The notes beneath the pieces were generated by a model that was not told where the DNA came from, did not search any database, and worked only from the letters and a program-made list of their open reading frames with translations. A stretch of DNA of 64,000 bases from Polynucleobacter necessarius (lineage in GTDB: Bacteria > Pseudomonadota > Gammaproteobacteria > Burkholderiales > Burkholderiaceae), in NCBI RefSeq assembly GCF_900096765.1, contig NZ_LT615228.1, positions 502,669 through 566,668 on the forward strand, written 5' to 3'. The translations under genes were made by a program, and so were the position numbers. This document shows positions 47,395-57,340 of this stretch, one piece after another. Position 1 is the stretch's first letter; every line of letters starts with the position of its first letter.

Positions 47395-48266
47395 TTAGCG
47401 ATGATTGCGATTCATCATGACCAGTCGCTCAAATAGATGAATATCTTGTTCATTTTTGAGTAGTGCGCCATGCAGTGGTGGCACCACAATCTTTTCATCT
47501 TGGCTTTGCAGGGCCTCTGGTGGAATATCTTCTGCTAAAAGGAGTTTTAACCAATCTATTAGTTCAGAGGTCGATGGCTTTTTCTTTAGGTCTGGGAGTG
47601 CTCGGATTTGGTAGAAGGTGCTTAGGGCAGATTCAAGGAGATCTTGTTTGATATTGGGGTGATGAACATCAACAATGCTTTGCATGGTCGCGGCATCCGG
47701 AAAGCTAATGTAGTGGAAGAAGCAGCGGCGCAAAAAGGCATCTGGCAATTCTTTTTCATTATTTGAAGTAATGATTACTAAAGGGCGATGTTTTGCTTGG
47801 ATTAGTTCACGAGTCTCGTAGACATAAAATTCCATGCGATCAATTTCGCGTAACAAATCATTAGGGAACTCAATATCGGCTTTGTCGATTTCATCAATCA
47901 GTAGGACACAGTGGGTTCATCTGCCTCAAATGCTTGCCATAAGACACCTTTGACAATGTAGTTGCGTATGTCTTTCACTTTTTCATCGCCCAACTGAGAA
48001 TCACGTAAGCGACTTACTGCATCGTATTCATACAAGCCTTGCTGAGCTTTGGTGGTTGATTTAATGTGCCATTGCAATAAGGGCATATTGAGAGCCGCCG
48101 CAACTTCCTCCGCTAGCATTGTTTTACCTGTTCCAGGCTCTCCTTTAATCAGCAAGGGGCGCTGTAGGGCGATTGCAGCATTGACTGCCAATTTCAGGTC
48201 TTCGGTGGCTACGTAGTTTTGGCTACCGTCAAAACGACTACGGGACGGGCTTTCGGATTTGGTCAT
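47395..48266 (-). pseudogene. MoxR-family AAA ATPase (CoxD-like), frameshifted
   Basis: ATG 48266 opens a frame with Walker A LLIKGEPGTGKTMLAEEV near residue 38. It breaks after EADEPTVSY at about 47905, just before Walker B. The continuation LLIDEID is partly lost, and the rest (LLREIDRMEFYVYETRELIQ, the sensor and lid LPDAFLRRCFFHYISFPD) runs in the next frame to 47395. One missing base in GTGTCCTAC (about 47903-47909) accounts for it; adding C restores VLLLIDEID. Without Walker B and the arginine finger the short product is inactive. The MoxR-VWA pair is a chaperone system for metal-cofactor insertion. Confidence 0.87.
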
Positions 48267-48424
48267 GGTGGGCGATCGATATCTCTTTTAAGGTCGTTCA
48301 AGTATAGGTAAATAGTGGCAATCTTTCAGTATTTATACTGATTTTGAGGTCCAAAATGACTAAGAGGGCGGCTCTCCGCTATACTCTCCCAGATTGATTT
48401 AAATCAAACTCATTAATACTGATT

Positions 48425-48448
48425 TCTATGAAAAAATCTATGAAAAAA
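48425..48448. repeat. Perfect 12-bp tandem duplication over a cytochrome c start
   Basis: The unit TCTATGAAAAAA is repeated exactly, so two in-frame ATG starts (48428 and 48440) arise from it. The second copy is followed by one more A, giving a seven-A run where the gene also loses its frame. Confidence 0.9.
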
Positions 48449-48806
48449 ACTCTCAATTCTTCCTCAATTACTCATTTGTGCAGGTTTGGCATTTGCTGGA
48501 TTTGCAGCGCAAGCTGATGAAGTAAAGGGCAATGCAGCAGCTGGTAACGGCAAAGTATGGCTCTGTATCGGTTGCCACTCCATTCCAGATTACCGTGCTG
48601 ATTACCCACTCGTTTACAGAGTGCCAATGCTTGGCGGCCAAAATGCGGCCTACATCGCTACTGCCTTAACTGCGTATAAAAAGGGTGAGAGAAAGCATCC
48701 AACCATGCGTTCTATCGCTGCCGGCTTATCAGATCAAGATATGGCTGATATTGGCGAATACTATGCTGCGCAAACTGCCAGCTCACCCAACAACCCATTG
48801 AAGTGA
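48428..48806 (+). pseudogene. Monohaem cytochrome c (class I), frameshifted in the signal peptide
   Basis: The haem motif WLCIGCHS is at about 48565 and a probable distal Met lies in PTMRSIAAGLSD. The frame that contains it begins only at TTG 48486, after most of the signal peptide. In the frame of ATG 48428/48440 the start reads MKK but stops after about 30 codons. Removing one A from the seven-A run at 48443-48449 gives MKKLSILPQLLICAGLAFAG, a normal export signal joined to the cytochrome. A 12-bp tandem duplication immediately precedes it. The mature part is intact; loss of export would make it non-functional. It is followed 13 bases later by a second cytochrome c. Confidence 0.8.
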
Positions 48807-48819
48807 TAGAGGCACATTT

Positions 48820-49164
48820 ATGAAATTTGCACTAGTTACAGTAGTTTTGTTATCCAGCATTGGTTTGGCGAACGCCGCCAGCGTGGATAAAGGTCAAGCA
48901 TTAGTTGAGAAGGCAAACTGCGCTTCTTGTCATGGTGCAGGTTTAAATGCACCAATCATGCCTGCTTATCCCAAATTGGCAGGTCAATATCCTGACTACA
49001 TTTACTACGCACTTAAGGCTTATAAAGAAGGTAATGGCAATGCCATTTACGGTCGAAATAACGCAGTAATGGGTTCACAAGTTCAAGCATTTAACGATGC
49101 AGACTTGCAGAACATCGCGGCTTACGTTGCTTCTTTACCAGGAAACTTCGTTATCAAGAAATAA
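48820..49164 (+). CDS. Monohaem cytochrome c (class I, c553-like)
   Basis: A 114-residue periplasmic cytochrome: a signal peptide MKFALVTVVLLSSIGLANAA, haem motif ANCASCHGAGLN near residue 33, and an axial Met in YGRNNAVMGSQVQAF near residue 86. It is paired with a similar, frameshifted cytochrome immediately upstream. Such pairs often carry electrons from periplasmic or molybdo-enzyme oxidations to the terminal oxidase. The XdhC/MoxR genes nearby hint at this, but no direct link is shown. Ribosome site AGAGGCAC upstream. Intact. Confidence 0.88.
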   Translation: MKFALVTVVLLSSIGLANAASVDKGQALVEKANCASCHGAGLNAPIMPAYPKLAGQYPDYIYYALKAYKEGNGNAIYGRNNAVMGSQVQAFNDADLQNIAAYVASLPGNFVIKK

Positions 49165-49187
49165 TTCCATGATCTGAGGTTCTTCAA

Positions 49188-49220
49188 ATTAAGGCTTAGA
49201 GTCATGCTCTAAGCTTTAAT
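49188..49220. terminator. 14-bp hairpin between cytochrome c and gntR
   Basis: ATTAAGGCTTAGAG pairs with CTCTAAGCTTTAAT (one G-U) around TCATG, between two convergent genes. It has AT-rich arms and is likely a bidirectional terminator. Confidence 0.75.
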
Positions 49221-49244
49221 TATTTATAGTCTTTGCTACCGAAG

Positions 49245-49883
49245 TTAGCGCAGCGCTTCAAGTCCTCTTGCCATGTGTTTACGCATCGCAGTCTCAGCAG
49301 CAGTTTGATCGCGCTTGAGTATGGCATTCAGAATTTCACGGAGCTCCACAAGGGAGTTTTGTAGTCTTCCAGTGCTGGTGAGGGAGTCACGGCGATGCAG
49401 TTTAAGCACCTTTCTTAAATCTGCAATCACGCCATTCATCCAACGATTTCCGGCGATTTCTTGGATTAATTCGTGGAATTTGCTATTGACTTCAAAAAAC
49501 TGTTCAATATCTCGGTCGGCGGCTGCTTTCTCAAGTCGATGGTGCAAGTGGTCCAATATACTGAGTTGATCCTCGGTGGCTTTAATGGCGGTCTCTTTGG
49601 CCGCTTCACCTTCAAGAAGGGAGAGGATTGTGAAGATTTGCTCTAAATCTTTCCGAGTCACCTCAGTGACGTAGGCGCCACGACGCATTTTCATGGTGAC
49701 TAGACCCTCAGAAGCCAACACCTTGATAGCTTCACGCATTGGCGTGCGGCTAATGCCAAATTGTATGGCCAGTCCTTGTTCATCCAACCAGCTTCCAGGC
49801 GCCAATTCCTTGGAAAAGATTTGTTCACGCAGCTTATCGGCTACATCTTCGTATAGAGGCCGATTAATCAGTTTTGTATTCAT
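49245..49883 (-). CDS. GntR-family regulator (FadR/FCD subfamily)
   Basis: A 212-residue transcription factor with an N-terminal winged helix (PLYEDVADKLREQIFSKELA, IQFGISRTPMREAIKVLASEGLV at about residues 33-55) and a C-terminal FCD ligand-binding domain with metal-binding candidates (NSKFHELIQEIAGNRWM). Start ATG 49883 is favoured over 49925 because the family N-terminus (NTKLINRPLYEDVADKLREQ) begins here and a 16-bp palindrome lies just before it. It is divergent from the methylmalonyl-CoA mutase operon 96 bases away and probably controls that operon and itself. The effector is likely a dicarboxylate or propionate-related acid, by inference only. Confidence 0.85.
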   Translation of the reverse strand: MNTKLINRPLYEDVADKLREQIFSKELAPGSWLDEQGLAIQFGISRTPMREAIKVLASEGLVTMKMRRGAYVTEVTRKDLEQIFTILSLLEGEAAKETAIKATEDQLSILDHLHHRLEKAAADRDIEQFFEVNSKFHELIQEIAGNRWMNGVIADLRKVLKLHRRDSLTSTGRLQNSLVELREILNAILKRDQTAAETAMRKHMARGLEALR

Positions 49884-49884
49884 A

Positions 49885-49900
49885 ATTATGTATACATAAT
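49885..49900. promoter_or_regulatory. 16-bp perfect palindrome, candidate GntR operator
   Basis: ATTATGTATACATAAT is fully palindromic, with TGTATACA at the centre as in many GntR/FCD operators. It abuts the gntR start and lies 79 bases before the mutase GTG, well placed to repress both. Confidence 0.75.
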
Positions 49901-49978
49901 AGCTAGACAAATGATAAATAGTCAAGCAGAATTAGAGAATCTTATATGCAATGCAACAAAAAATTCTAGGGGTGTTTT

Positions 49979-52165
49979 GTGAGTTCAGAAAAGAAAACTT
50001 CAGCCAATAATGCCTGGCCTTCATTTCCAGAAGCAATTCTGGATGCCTGGAAAAAGTCAGCACAAAAATCTGCGCCTAATGGCGACGTTGACAAGCTTGG
50101 ATGGAAAACGCCTGACGGGATTCAATTAAAGGCCTTGTATACCTCTTCAGATACCGAGGGTTTAAGTTACACCAACACATTACCTGGATTCGAGCCTTTT
50201 GTTCGTGGTCCGCAGGCGACGATGTATTCCGTACGCCCATGGACCATTCGTCAGTACGCTGGATTTTCAACTGCAGAAGAATCTAATGCTTTTTACCGCA
50301 AAGCGCTCGATGCAGGTGGTCAGGGTGTTTCAGTGGCGTTTGACTTAGCAACGCATCGTGGCTACGACTCAGATCATCCGCGAGTGACTGGTGATGTTGG
50401 CAAAGCTGGAGTTGCAATTGACTCAGTGGAAGACATGAAGATTTTGTTTGACGGAATTCCGTTGGATAAAGTGTCTGTCTCTATGACCATGAATGGTGCT
50501 GTATTGCCCGTCCTAGCGGGCTACATCGTAGCTGGCGAGGAGCAAGGCGTGAAGCAAGAGCTGCTCTCTGGAACTATTCAGAATGACATTCTGAAAGAGT
50601 TCATGGTGCGTAATACCTATATCTACCCACCTGAGCCTTCCATGCGCATCATTGGTGACATCATTGAATACACCGCTAAGCACATGCCGAAATTTAACTC
50701 GATTTCAATTTCGGGTTATCACATGCAAGAAGCGGGAGCTAATCAGGTATTGGAATTAGCATTTACGCTTGCTGATGGTAAAGAGTACGTCAAGACAGCG
50801 CTTGCCAAAGGCTTAGATGTAGATGGATTTGCAGGACGCCTCTCATTCTTCTTCGCCATTGGTATGAACTTCTATCTTGAAGTTGCCAAGTTGCGTGCCG
50901 CACGTTTGTTGTGGTGGCGCATCATGAAGTCATTTGATCCCAAGAATCCAAAGTCCTTGATGTTGCGTACCCACTGTCAAACATCAGGCTGGTCTTTGAC
51001 TGAGCAGGACCCTTATAACAACGTAGTGAGAACAACCGTAGAAGCGATGGCCGCAGTATTTGGTGGCACTCAATCCTTGCATACCAATTCGCTGGATGAG
51101 GCAATTGCATTGCCATCCGAATTCTCAAGCCGTATTGCTCGTAATACACAATTGATTTTGCAAGAAGAGACGCATATTACTAGTGTGATTGATCCGTGGG
51201 CTGGCTCTTACATGATGGAAAGGCTCACTCAAGAGATGGCTGATAAAGCTTGGGAAATCATTCAAGAAGTCGATGCAATGGGTGGAATGACCAAGGCAGT
51301 TGAAAGTGGTTGGGCAAAGCTGAAGATTGAAGCTGCGGCTGCAGAAAAGCAAGCAAAAATTGATTCAGGTTCGGATGTCATTGTTGGCGTGAATAAATAC
51401 AAGCTTGGTAAAGAGGATCTCGTTGATGTCTTAATGATTGATAACGATAAGGTGCGTGAAGGACAAGTAGCACGCTTGAAAGAAATTAAAGCTAAGCGTG
51501 ATAGCAAGAAAGTAGAAGCAGCCTTGGAGGCGCTGACAAAAGCTGCAGAAGAGAATTCTGGTAACTTGCTAGAGTTGTCAGTGAACGCCATTCGCTTGCG
51601 CGCGACAGTGGGTGAAGTTTCTGATGCGTTAGAAAAAGTTTACGGGCGCCATCGCGCCGATACTCAAAAGGTGACCGGAGTGTATGCTGCCGCTTATGAC
51701 TCGGCTGAGGGCTGGGCAAAACTACAAGAAGAGATCGCTGACTTTGCTAAAGAATTTGGCCGTCGTCCACGGGTGATGATCGCCAAACTTGGTCAAGACG
51801 GACACGATCGTGGAGCCAAGGTGGTTGCTACCGCCTATGCGGATTTGGGTTTTGATGTGGATATCGGTCCTTTGTTCCAAACGCCAGAAGAATGCGCTCG
51901 TCAAGCCATTGAAAACGATGTCCATGCGCTGGGCGTTTCTACATTGGCAGCAGGTCACAAAACTTTAGTGCCAGCGATTATTGCTGAGCTGAAGAAGCAG
52001 GGCTCTGATGACATTATTGTCTTCGTTGGCGGTGTGATTCCAAGACAGGATTATGAGTTCTTATATGAAGCTGGGGTGAAGGGGATTTATGGCCCAGGCA
52101 CACCAATCCCAGCTTCGGCTAAGGACGTGCTTGAGCAAATCCGTAAATCCGTTAAGCCCGTTTAA
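49979..52165 (+). CDS. scpA: Methylmalonyl-CoA mutase
   Basis: A B12-dependent enzyme that interconverts methylmalonyl-CoA and succinyl-CoA. The 728-residue chain combines an N-terminal TIM barrel ([23 protein letters not shown], then the substrate region [18 protein letters not shown]) with a C-terminal cobalamin domain, whose His ligand is in [12 protein letters not shown] near residue 607, plus [11 protein letters not shown]. It starts with GTG 49979 behind AGGGGTG. A single-chain homolog of the alpha subunit, it heads a five-gene operon for propionyl-CoA assimilation. The divergent GntR gene and palindrome suggest repression. The cobalamin requirement must be met by import or synthesis outside the window. 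Intact. Confidence 0.94.
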   Translation: MSSEKKTSANNAWPSFPEAILDAWKKSAQKSAPNGDVDKLGWKTPDGIQLKALYTSSDTEGLSYTNTLPGFEPFVRGPQATMYSVRPWTIRQYAGFSTAEESNAFYRKALDAGGQGVSVAFDLATHRGYDSDHPRVTGDVGKAGVAIDSVEDMKILFDGIPLDKVSVSMTMNGAVLPVLAGYIVAGEEQGVKQELLSGTIQNDILKEFMVRNTYIYPPEPSMRIIGDIIEYTAKHMPKFNSISISGYHMQEAGANQVLELAFTLADGKEYVKTALAKGLDVDGFAGRLSFFFAIGMNFYLEVAKLRAARLLWWRIMKSFDPKNPKSLMLRTHCQTSGWSLTEQDPYNNVVRTTVEAMAAVFGGTQSLHTNSLDEAIALPSEFSSRIARNTQLILQEETHITSVIDPWAGSYMMERLTQEMADKAWEIIQEVDAMGGMTKAVESGWAKLKIEAAAAEKQAKIDSGSDVIVGVNKYKLGKEDLVDVLMIDNDKVREGQVARLKEIKAKRDSKKVEAALEALTKAAEENSGNLLELSVNAIRLRATVGEVSDALEKVYGRHRADTQKVTGVYAAAYDSAEGWAKLQEEIADFAKEFGRRPRVMIAKLGQDGHDRGAKVVATAYADLGFDVDIGPLFQTPEECARQAIENDVHALGVSTLAAGHKTLVPAIIAELKKQGSDDIIVFVGGVIPRQDYEFLYEAGVKGIYGPGTPIPASAKDVLEQIRKSVKPV

Positions 52166-52198
52166 CTAAAAACCTGCCAAAGATACGGGTTAATAAGC

Positions 52199-53228
52199 GT
52201 GCTCGAAGCTGTTGATCTTGCTTTATTTAGTAAGCGATCTCACTGATACTCCATCGCTCAAACAGCGACGAGCATTAGCCAAGGTCATTACCTTGCTTGA
52301 ATCGACACGTCTTGATCATCGTAAGCGTGCTGATGAAGTTCTTAATACCTTATTACCTAAGACGGGCAAGTCTTTTCGGCTTGGCATTTCTGGCGTTCTG
52401 GGCGTTGGCAAATCCACCTTAATCGAAACTTTAGGTCTCTATTTAATAGAAAAAGGTCACCGAGTTGCGGTGCTGGCAATTGATCCCTCATCTAGTCTCT
52501 CGGGCGGTTCTATTTTGGGAGACAAGACACGTATGGAGCGTTTATCCGTATTGGAAAATGCCTTCATTCGTCCAAGCCCATCTTCTCTAACATTGGGAGG
52601 TGTTGCTGAAAAGACTCGTGAGACCATGCTCGTAGCTGAAGCGGCAGGTTTTGACATCATCATCGTTGAGACGGTTGGTGTCGGGCAAAGTGAGATCGCC
52701 GTTGCCGGCATGACTGATCTGTTTTTGTTATTGCAACTTCCGAATGCCGGTGATGATCTACAGGCGATTAAAAAAGGCGTGATGGAGATTGCCGATCTGA
52801 TTGTTATCAATAAGGTTGATCTTGATCCGGACGCAGCGATGCGCGCCCAGTTATTTATTACAAGTTCATTGCGTTTATTAGGCTTTCAAGGCAATCCTGA
52901 TCATGCCTCACATGATGAGCAATTTTGGCACCCACAAGTGATGGCCTTAAGCGCTCTTGAGGGAAAAGGCGTGCCGGAGTTATGGGAAAAAATTACCCAT
53001 TTTGAAAAGCTCCAAAGAGCCAATGGCAAGTTTGACTCTCGTCGCAAGCAGCAGGCCGGTGCTTGGATGTGGGACCGTATTGATGCGGGTCTCAAAAACG
53101 CTTTTCGCAGTAATGAAGCAGTACAAGCGCTTCTACCAAGTTTAGTTGCACAAGTAAATCAGGGAACCATGGCGCCTTCAGTAGCCGCAAGACGTCTATT
53201 GGAGTCCATGGGACATGAATTTTTCTAA
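52199..53228 (+). CDS. meaB: Methylmalonyl-CoA mutase G-protein chaperone (MeaB/ArgK), probable N-terminal frameshift
   Basis: MeaB is a GTPase that protects and reloads the mutase. The nucleotide site is LGISGVLGVGKSTLIETLG (Walker A GVLGVGKS), followed by AIDPSSSLSGGSILGDKTRM and VINKVDLD. The main frame is open only from TTG 52212 (MILLYLVSDL). A GTG at 52199 opens MLEAVDLALFSK in another frame, which is the expected family N-terminus, and stops at TGA about 52244. One extra base in TAAGCGATCTCACT (52231-52244) would explain this, joining LFSK to a Thr/Asp-containing TDTPSLKQRRA. The G domain is not affected, so a TTG-initiated product may work. Confidence 0.8.
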
Positions 53229-53238
53229 GGAGTAGGAA

Positions 53239-54771
53239 ATGAAAGAAATCACCCAACAACTGGAAGCAAAGCGCGAGCTAGCACGCTTAGGTGGTGGGCA
53301 AAAGCGGATTCAGGCTCAGCATGCTAAGGGCAAATTAACGGCCCGAGAGCGTATTGAGCTCTTGCTTGATGCGGGGACTTTTGAAGAGTGGGATATGTTC
53401 GTTGAACATCGTTGCCACGATTTTGGAATGGGTGATCAAACCGTTCCAGGTGATGGCGTGGTGACTGGATACGGGATGATTAATGGTCGCCTGGTCTTTG
53501 TTTTTTCCCAAGACTTCACGGTCTTAGGAGGCTCTTTATCAGAAGCGCATGCAGAGAAAATTTGCAAGATCATGGATCAGGCCCTCAAAGTAGGTGCTCC
53601 AGTAATTGGTTTGAATGATTCTGGCGGTGCTCGTATTCAAGAGGGTGTTGCATCTTTAGGTGGCTATGCGGAGATTTTTCAGCGCAACGTCACTGCCTCT
53701 GGAGTGATTCCTCAAATCTCCTTGATCATGGGACCGTCAGCAGGTGGCGCAGTGTATTCACCGGCTTTAACTGACTTCATCTTTATGGTCAAAGATAGCT
53801 CATATATGTTTGTGACTGGTCCTGAAGTGGTGAAGACGGTTACTCATGAGGATGTTACTTCTGAAGAGTTGGGTGGTGCTGTTACTCATTCCACTATCTC
53901 TGGAGTTTGTGATCTCGCCTTTGAGAATGATGTTGATGCAATCATGATGTTGCGTCGTTTCTTCAATTACTTGCCACTGTCAAATCGTGAGAAGCCGCCA
54001 CTGATTAAAGGTGCCAATCGTACTGAAGAGCCTGATTTTTCCTTAGATACATTAGTTCCATCTAATCCAAATCAACCCTATGACATGAAAGAGTTGATAG
54101 AGAAGATTGTGGACAATGGCGAGTTTTTTGAGCTTCAGCCAGACTACGCCAAAAATATTGTGATTGGTTTTGCTCGTATGGAAGGCCGCTCGATTGGTAT
54201 CGTAGCGAACCAACCATTAGTATTGGCTGGCTGTTTAGATATCAAGGCATCGATTAAGGCAGCTCGTTTCGTGCGCTTCTGTGATGCATTCAATATTCCT
54301 GTCGTAACTTTAGTTGATGTACCGGGCTTTATGCCAGGTACCGCTCAAGAATATGGAGGCATCATTAAACATGGTGCGAAATTGCTTTACGCTTACGCAG
54401 ATTGCACGGTACCCAAAGTGACCTTGATTACTCGTAAAGCTTATGGCGGCACATACGACGTGATGGCATCAAAGCATTTAAGGGGAGACGTGAACTTTGC
54501 TTGGCCATCAGCAGAGATTGCTGTGATGGGTCCAAAAGGCGCGGTAGAAATTATCTTCCGTGAGGAAAAATCGGATCTGGAGAAGATTGCTGCTAGAGAA
54601 GCCGAGTACAAGTCGAAGTTTGCAAACCCATTTGTGGCAGGTCGACGTGGTTACATTGACGATGTCATCCTCCCGCATGAGACCCGCAAACGTATTGCGC
54701 GTTCATTAGCAATGCTCAAAGATAAGGATTTAAAGAATCCTGCGCGTAAACACGGCAACATTCCTCTGTAA
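53239..54771 (+). CDS. pccB: Propionyl-CoA carboxylase beta chain
   Basis: The carboxyltransferase subunit of propionyl-CoA carboxylase, which makes methylmalonyl-CoA. The 510-residue sequence has the crotonase-like core ([31 protein letters not shown] near residue 75, given in part; [18 protein letters not shown] near residue 163; and [21 protein letters not shown] near residue 403), matching PccB/AccD5-type enzymes. A good ribosome site AAGGAG precedes the ATG by seven bases. It lies ten bases after meaB and 14 before pccA. Intact. Confidence 0.94.
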   Translation: MKEITQQLEAKRELARLGGGQKRIQAQHAKGKLTARERIELLLDAGTFEEWDMFVEHRCHDFGMGDQTVPGDGVVTGYGMINGRLVFVFSQDFTVLGGSLSEAHAEKICKIMDQALKVGAPVIGLNDSGGARIQEGVASLGGYAEIFQRNVTASGVIPQISLIMGPSAGGAVYSPALTDFIFMVKDSSYMFVTGPEVVKTVTHEDVTSEELGGAVTHSTISGVCDLAFENDVDAIMMLRRFFNYLPLSNREKPPLIKGANRTEEPDFSLDTLVPSNPNQPYDMKELIEKIVDNGEFFELQPDYAKNIVIGFARMEGRSIGIVANQPLVLAGCLDIKASIKAARFVRFCDAFNIPVVTLVDVPGFMPGTAQEYGGIIKHGAKLLYAYADCTVPKVTLITRKAYGGTYDVMASKHLRGDVNFAWPSAEIAVMGPKGAVEIIFREEKSDLEKIAAREAEYKSKFANPFVAGRRGYIDDVILPHETRKRIARSLAMLKDKDLKNPARKHGNIPL

Positions 54772-54785
54772 AGGCGCCGACAACT

Positions 54786-56822
54786 ATGACTACGAAAATG
54801 TTTAAGAAAATTTTGATTGCTAACCGCGGTGAGATTGCTTGCCGTGTTATGAAAACTGCTAAAAAGATGGGCATTAAGACTGTTGCAGTCTATTCGGAAG
54901 CAGACAAGGAAGCGCGTCACGTGCAAATGGCGGACGAGGCAATTTGCATCGGACCTGCGCCTTCTCGCGAATCGTATCTGGTGATGGATCGCATTATTCA
55001 GGCTTGCAAAGATACAGGCGCTGAGGCAGTTCATCCTGGCTACGGATTCTTATCTGAGAATGAGCAATTTGCTAAGCGCTGTGAGGAGGAGGGTATTGTC
55101 TTCATCGGTCCAAAGCATCAATCGATTGCTGCCATGGGCGATAAGATTGCCTCTAAAAAGCTCGCATTAGAAGCTAAGGTCAATACGATTCCTGGCCATA
55201 ACGAAGCGATTGCCACTACTGAAGAGGCTGTCAAGATTGCTCAGGGTATTGGTTACCCAGTCATGATTAAAGCCTCTGCGGGTGGTGGCGGTAAGGGATT
55301 GCGTGTTGCTTTTAACGATAAAGAGGCGGCTGACGGTTTTGCTGCTTGCAAGACCGAGGCGATGAATAGTTTAGGTGATGATCGTATCTTTATTGAAAAA
55401 TTTGTTGAAGGTCCACGCCATATTGAGATCCAGGTGTTGGGCGATTCTCATGGCAATGTAGTGTATTTGAACGAACGCGACTGCTCGATTCAACGTCGTC
55501 ACCAAAAAGTGATTGAAGAGGCGCCGTCACCTTTTATTGATCCAGCAACTCGTAAGACTATGGGTGAGCAGGCCGTAGCCTTGGCAAAAGCGGTGAACTA
55601 TCAATCGGCTGGTACGGTTGAGTTTGTGGTTGGCAAAGACAAGTCTTTTTACTTCTTGGAAATGAACACGCGTTTGCAGGTTGAGCATCCGGTTACCGAA
55701 AGTATTACTGGTCTTGACTTAGTTGAGCAGATGATTCGAGTTGCAGCTGGCGAAAAGCTTGCCTTCAAGCAAGAAGATGTCAAATTGGATGGCTGGTCAA
55801 TGGAGTGTCGTATTAATGCGGATGACCCATTCCGTAATTTCTTGCCATCAACTGGTCGCTTAGTTAAATATCGTCCGCCTGAGTCTATCAATGGTGTGCG
55901 GGTTGATACTGGCGTGTATGAAGGTGGTGAAATCCCGATGTACTACGACTCCATGATTGCAAAACTGATTGTTCATGGAAAGGATCGTGCTGAGGCGATT
56001 GAAAAAATGCGTGCCGCCTTAAATGAATTTGTGATTCGCGGTATTCACTCCAATATTCCATTCCAGGCAGCACTACTGCAGCATCCTCGTTTTGTGAATG
56101 GTGACTTTACTACTGGATTTATTGCTGAAGAATACCCAGAAGGCTTCAAGAAGGACTCGGTTCAGCCTGCCGATCCACGTCGCTTAGCAGCCTTGGCGGC
56201 GTTTATGCGTTATCGCTACCTTGAGCACATCAAGATGATTGATGGCCAATTGGCAGGTCACGAGATGGTCATTGCTAAGAAGTTTGTTGTGGTAACGGGC
56301 AAGAAATCCGGCTCAATGGTTGATCCTTACGAAGAGCCAGTGCGTATTGAGCTCAAAGATGGCATCTACTCGGTATATATTGATGATGATGCTGGCGTCA
56401 GTCGTTACGACATCGTGAGCGATTGGCGTCCTGGTCAGCAAACCTTGCATGCCACTATCAATGGAACGAGCAAGATTACCGCTCAAGTTGAGCGTAAGGG
56501 CGTGAAGTTTTATCTCGTCCTGGATGGCGCTCATTATGAATGTATGGTCTTAAGTCCATTGGGTGCAGAACTTCAGCGTCGTATGCCTGTGAAGTTGCCA
56601 CCGGATACTTCAAAGTTAGTAATGTCTCCAATGCCAGGTTTATTAACCAAGATTGCTGTTAAGGTCGGCGAGGCAGTGACAGCGGGGCAAAGACTGGCTT
56701 CCATTGAGGCAATGAAAATGGAAAACACGATTTCGGCAATTCAAGATGGTGTTGTTGCTGAAATCTGTGCCAAAGAAGGTGATAGCTTGGCTGTAGATCA
56801 ACTCATTATTCGCTTTGAATAA
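54786..56822 (+). CDS. pccA: Propionyl/acetyl-CoA carboxylase biotin-containing alpha chain
   Basis: A 678-residue biotin-dependent carboxylase alpha chain: biotin carboxylase N-terminal (KILIANRGEIACRVMKTAKK), ATP-grasp (MIKASAGGGGKGLRVA near residue 162), the carboxylase active-site ERDCSIQRRHQKVIEEAPSP, and a C-terminal BCCP domain with biotin site SIEAMKMENT, the Lys near residue 643. A middle BT-like domain precedes BCCP. With pccB it forms the propionyl-CoA carboxylase in front of the epimerase and mutase steps. The gene is expected to be co-transcribed with pccB. Intact. Confidence 0.94.
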   Translation: MTTKMFKKILIANRGEIACRVMKTAKKMGIKTVAVYSEADKEARHVQMADEAICIGPAPSRESYLVMDRIIQACKDTGAEAVHPGYGFLSENEQFAKRCEEEGIVFIGPKHQSIAAMGDKIASKKLALEAKVNTIPGHNEAIATTEEAVKIAQGIGYPVMIKASAGGGGKGLRVAFNDKEAADGFAACKTEAMNSLGDDRIFIEKFVEGPRHIEIQVLGDSHGNVVYLNERDCSIQRRHQKVIEEAPSPFIDPATRKTMGEQAVALAKAVNYQSAGTVEFVVGKDKSFYFLEMNTRLQVEHPVTESITGLDLVEQMIRVAAGEKLAFKQEDVKLDGWSMECRINADDPFRNFLPSTGRLVKYRPPESINGVRVDTGVYEGGEIPMYYDSMIAKLIVHGKDRAEAIEKMRAALNEFVIRGIHSNIPFQAALLQHPRFVNGDFTTGFIAEEYPEGFKKDSVQPADPRRLAALAAFMRYRYLEHIKMIDGQLAGHEMVIAKKFVVVTGKKSGSMVDPYEEPVRIELKDGIYSVYIDDDAGVSRYDIVSDWRPGQQTLHATINGTSKITAQVERKGVKFYLVLDGAHYECMVLSPLGAELQRRMPVKLPPDTSKLVMSPMPGLLTKIAVKVGEAVTAGQRLASIEAMKMENTISAIQDGVVAEICAKEGDSLAVDQLIIRFE

Positions 56823-56840
56823 GAAAGGTGAAGAGATCTT

Positions 56841-57308
56841 ATGGCGACTAAACCATTCAAGATTCTGGGTATTCAGCAAATCGCTATTGGTGGTGAAAAT
56901 AAAGAGCGACTCAAGAAACTCTGGGTTGATATGCTTGGCCTTGATTACAGGAGCACTTTTGTTTCTGAACGTGAGAACGTGGACGAGGATATCTGCTCCA
57001 TCGGTTCTGGGGCGCATGAGATCGAAGTAGATCTCATGCAACCTTTTGATATCGAGAAAAAGCCAGCGGTACATCAGACACCACTAAATCACATCGGTTT
57101 ATGGGTAGATGATTTGCCTAAGGCAGTTGAGTGGCTTTCCGCCAATGGCCTGCGCTTTGCGCCAGGAGGTATACGCAAAGGTGCAGCAGGATATGACATC
57201 ACTTTTGTGCATCCCAAGGGAAATGATGAGTTTCCCATTAGCGGCGAAGGCGTTCTGATTGAGCTTGTTCAGGCCCCGCCTGATGTTATTGCAGGATTGA
57301 GTTCATAA
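56841..57308 (+). CDS. mce: VOC-family protein, probable methylmalonyl-CoA epimerase
   Basis: A 155-residue glyoxalase/VOC protein with two beta-alpha-beta units: [20 protein letters not shown] at residues 10-29 and [20 protein letters not shown] near residue 82. Metal-binding candidates are Q in IQQIAIG, E in [11 protein letters not shown] in LNHIGLW and E in VLIELVQ. Methylmalonyl-CoA epimerases and glyoxalases share this fold; I choose epimerase because it sits between pccA and the end of the propionate operon, where the R/S epimerisation is required. It could still be a lactoylglutathione lyase-like protein. Intact. Confidence 0.75.
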   Translation: MATKPFKILGIQQIAIGGENKERLKKLWVDMLGLDYRSTFVSERENVDEDICSIGSGAHEIEVDLMQPFDIEKKPAVHQTPLNHIGLWVDDLPKAVEWLSANGLRFAPGGIRKGAAGYDITFVHPKGNDEFPISGEGVLIELVQAPPDVIAGLSS

Positions 57309-57340
57309 TTTGGTTTTCTACCAAATAACAGGGCTTACAA

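Noticed and set aside
48486..48806. Cytochrome c starting at TTG 48486
   Set aside because: It would lack an export signal, without which haem attachment cannot occur; a one-base slip joins it to a proper signal peptide.
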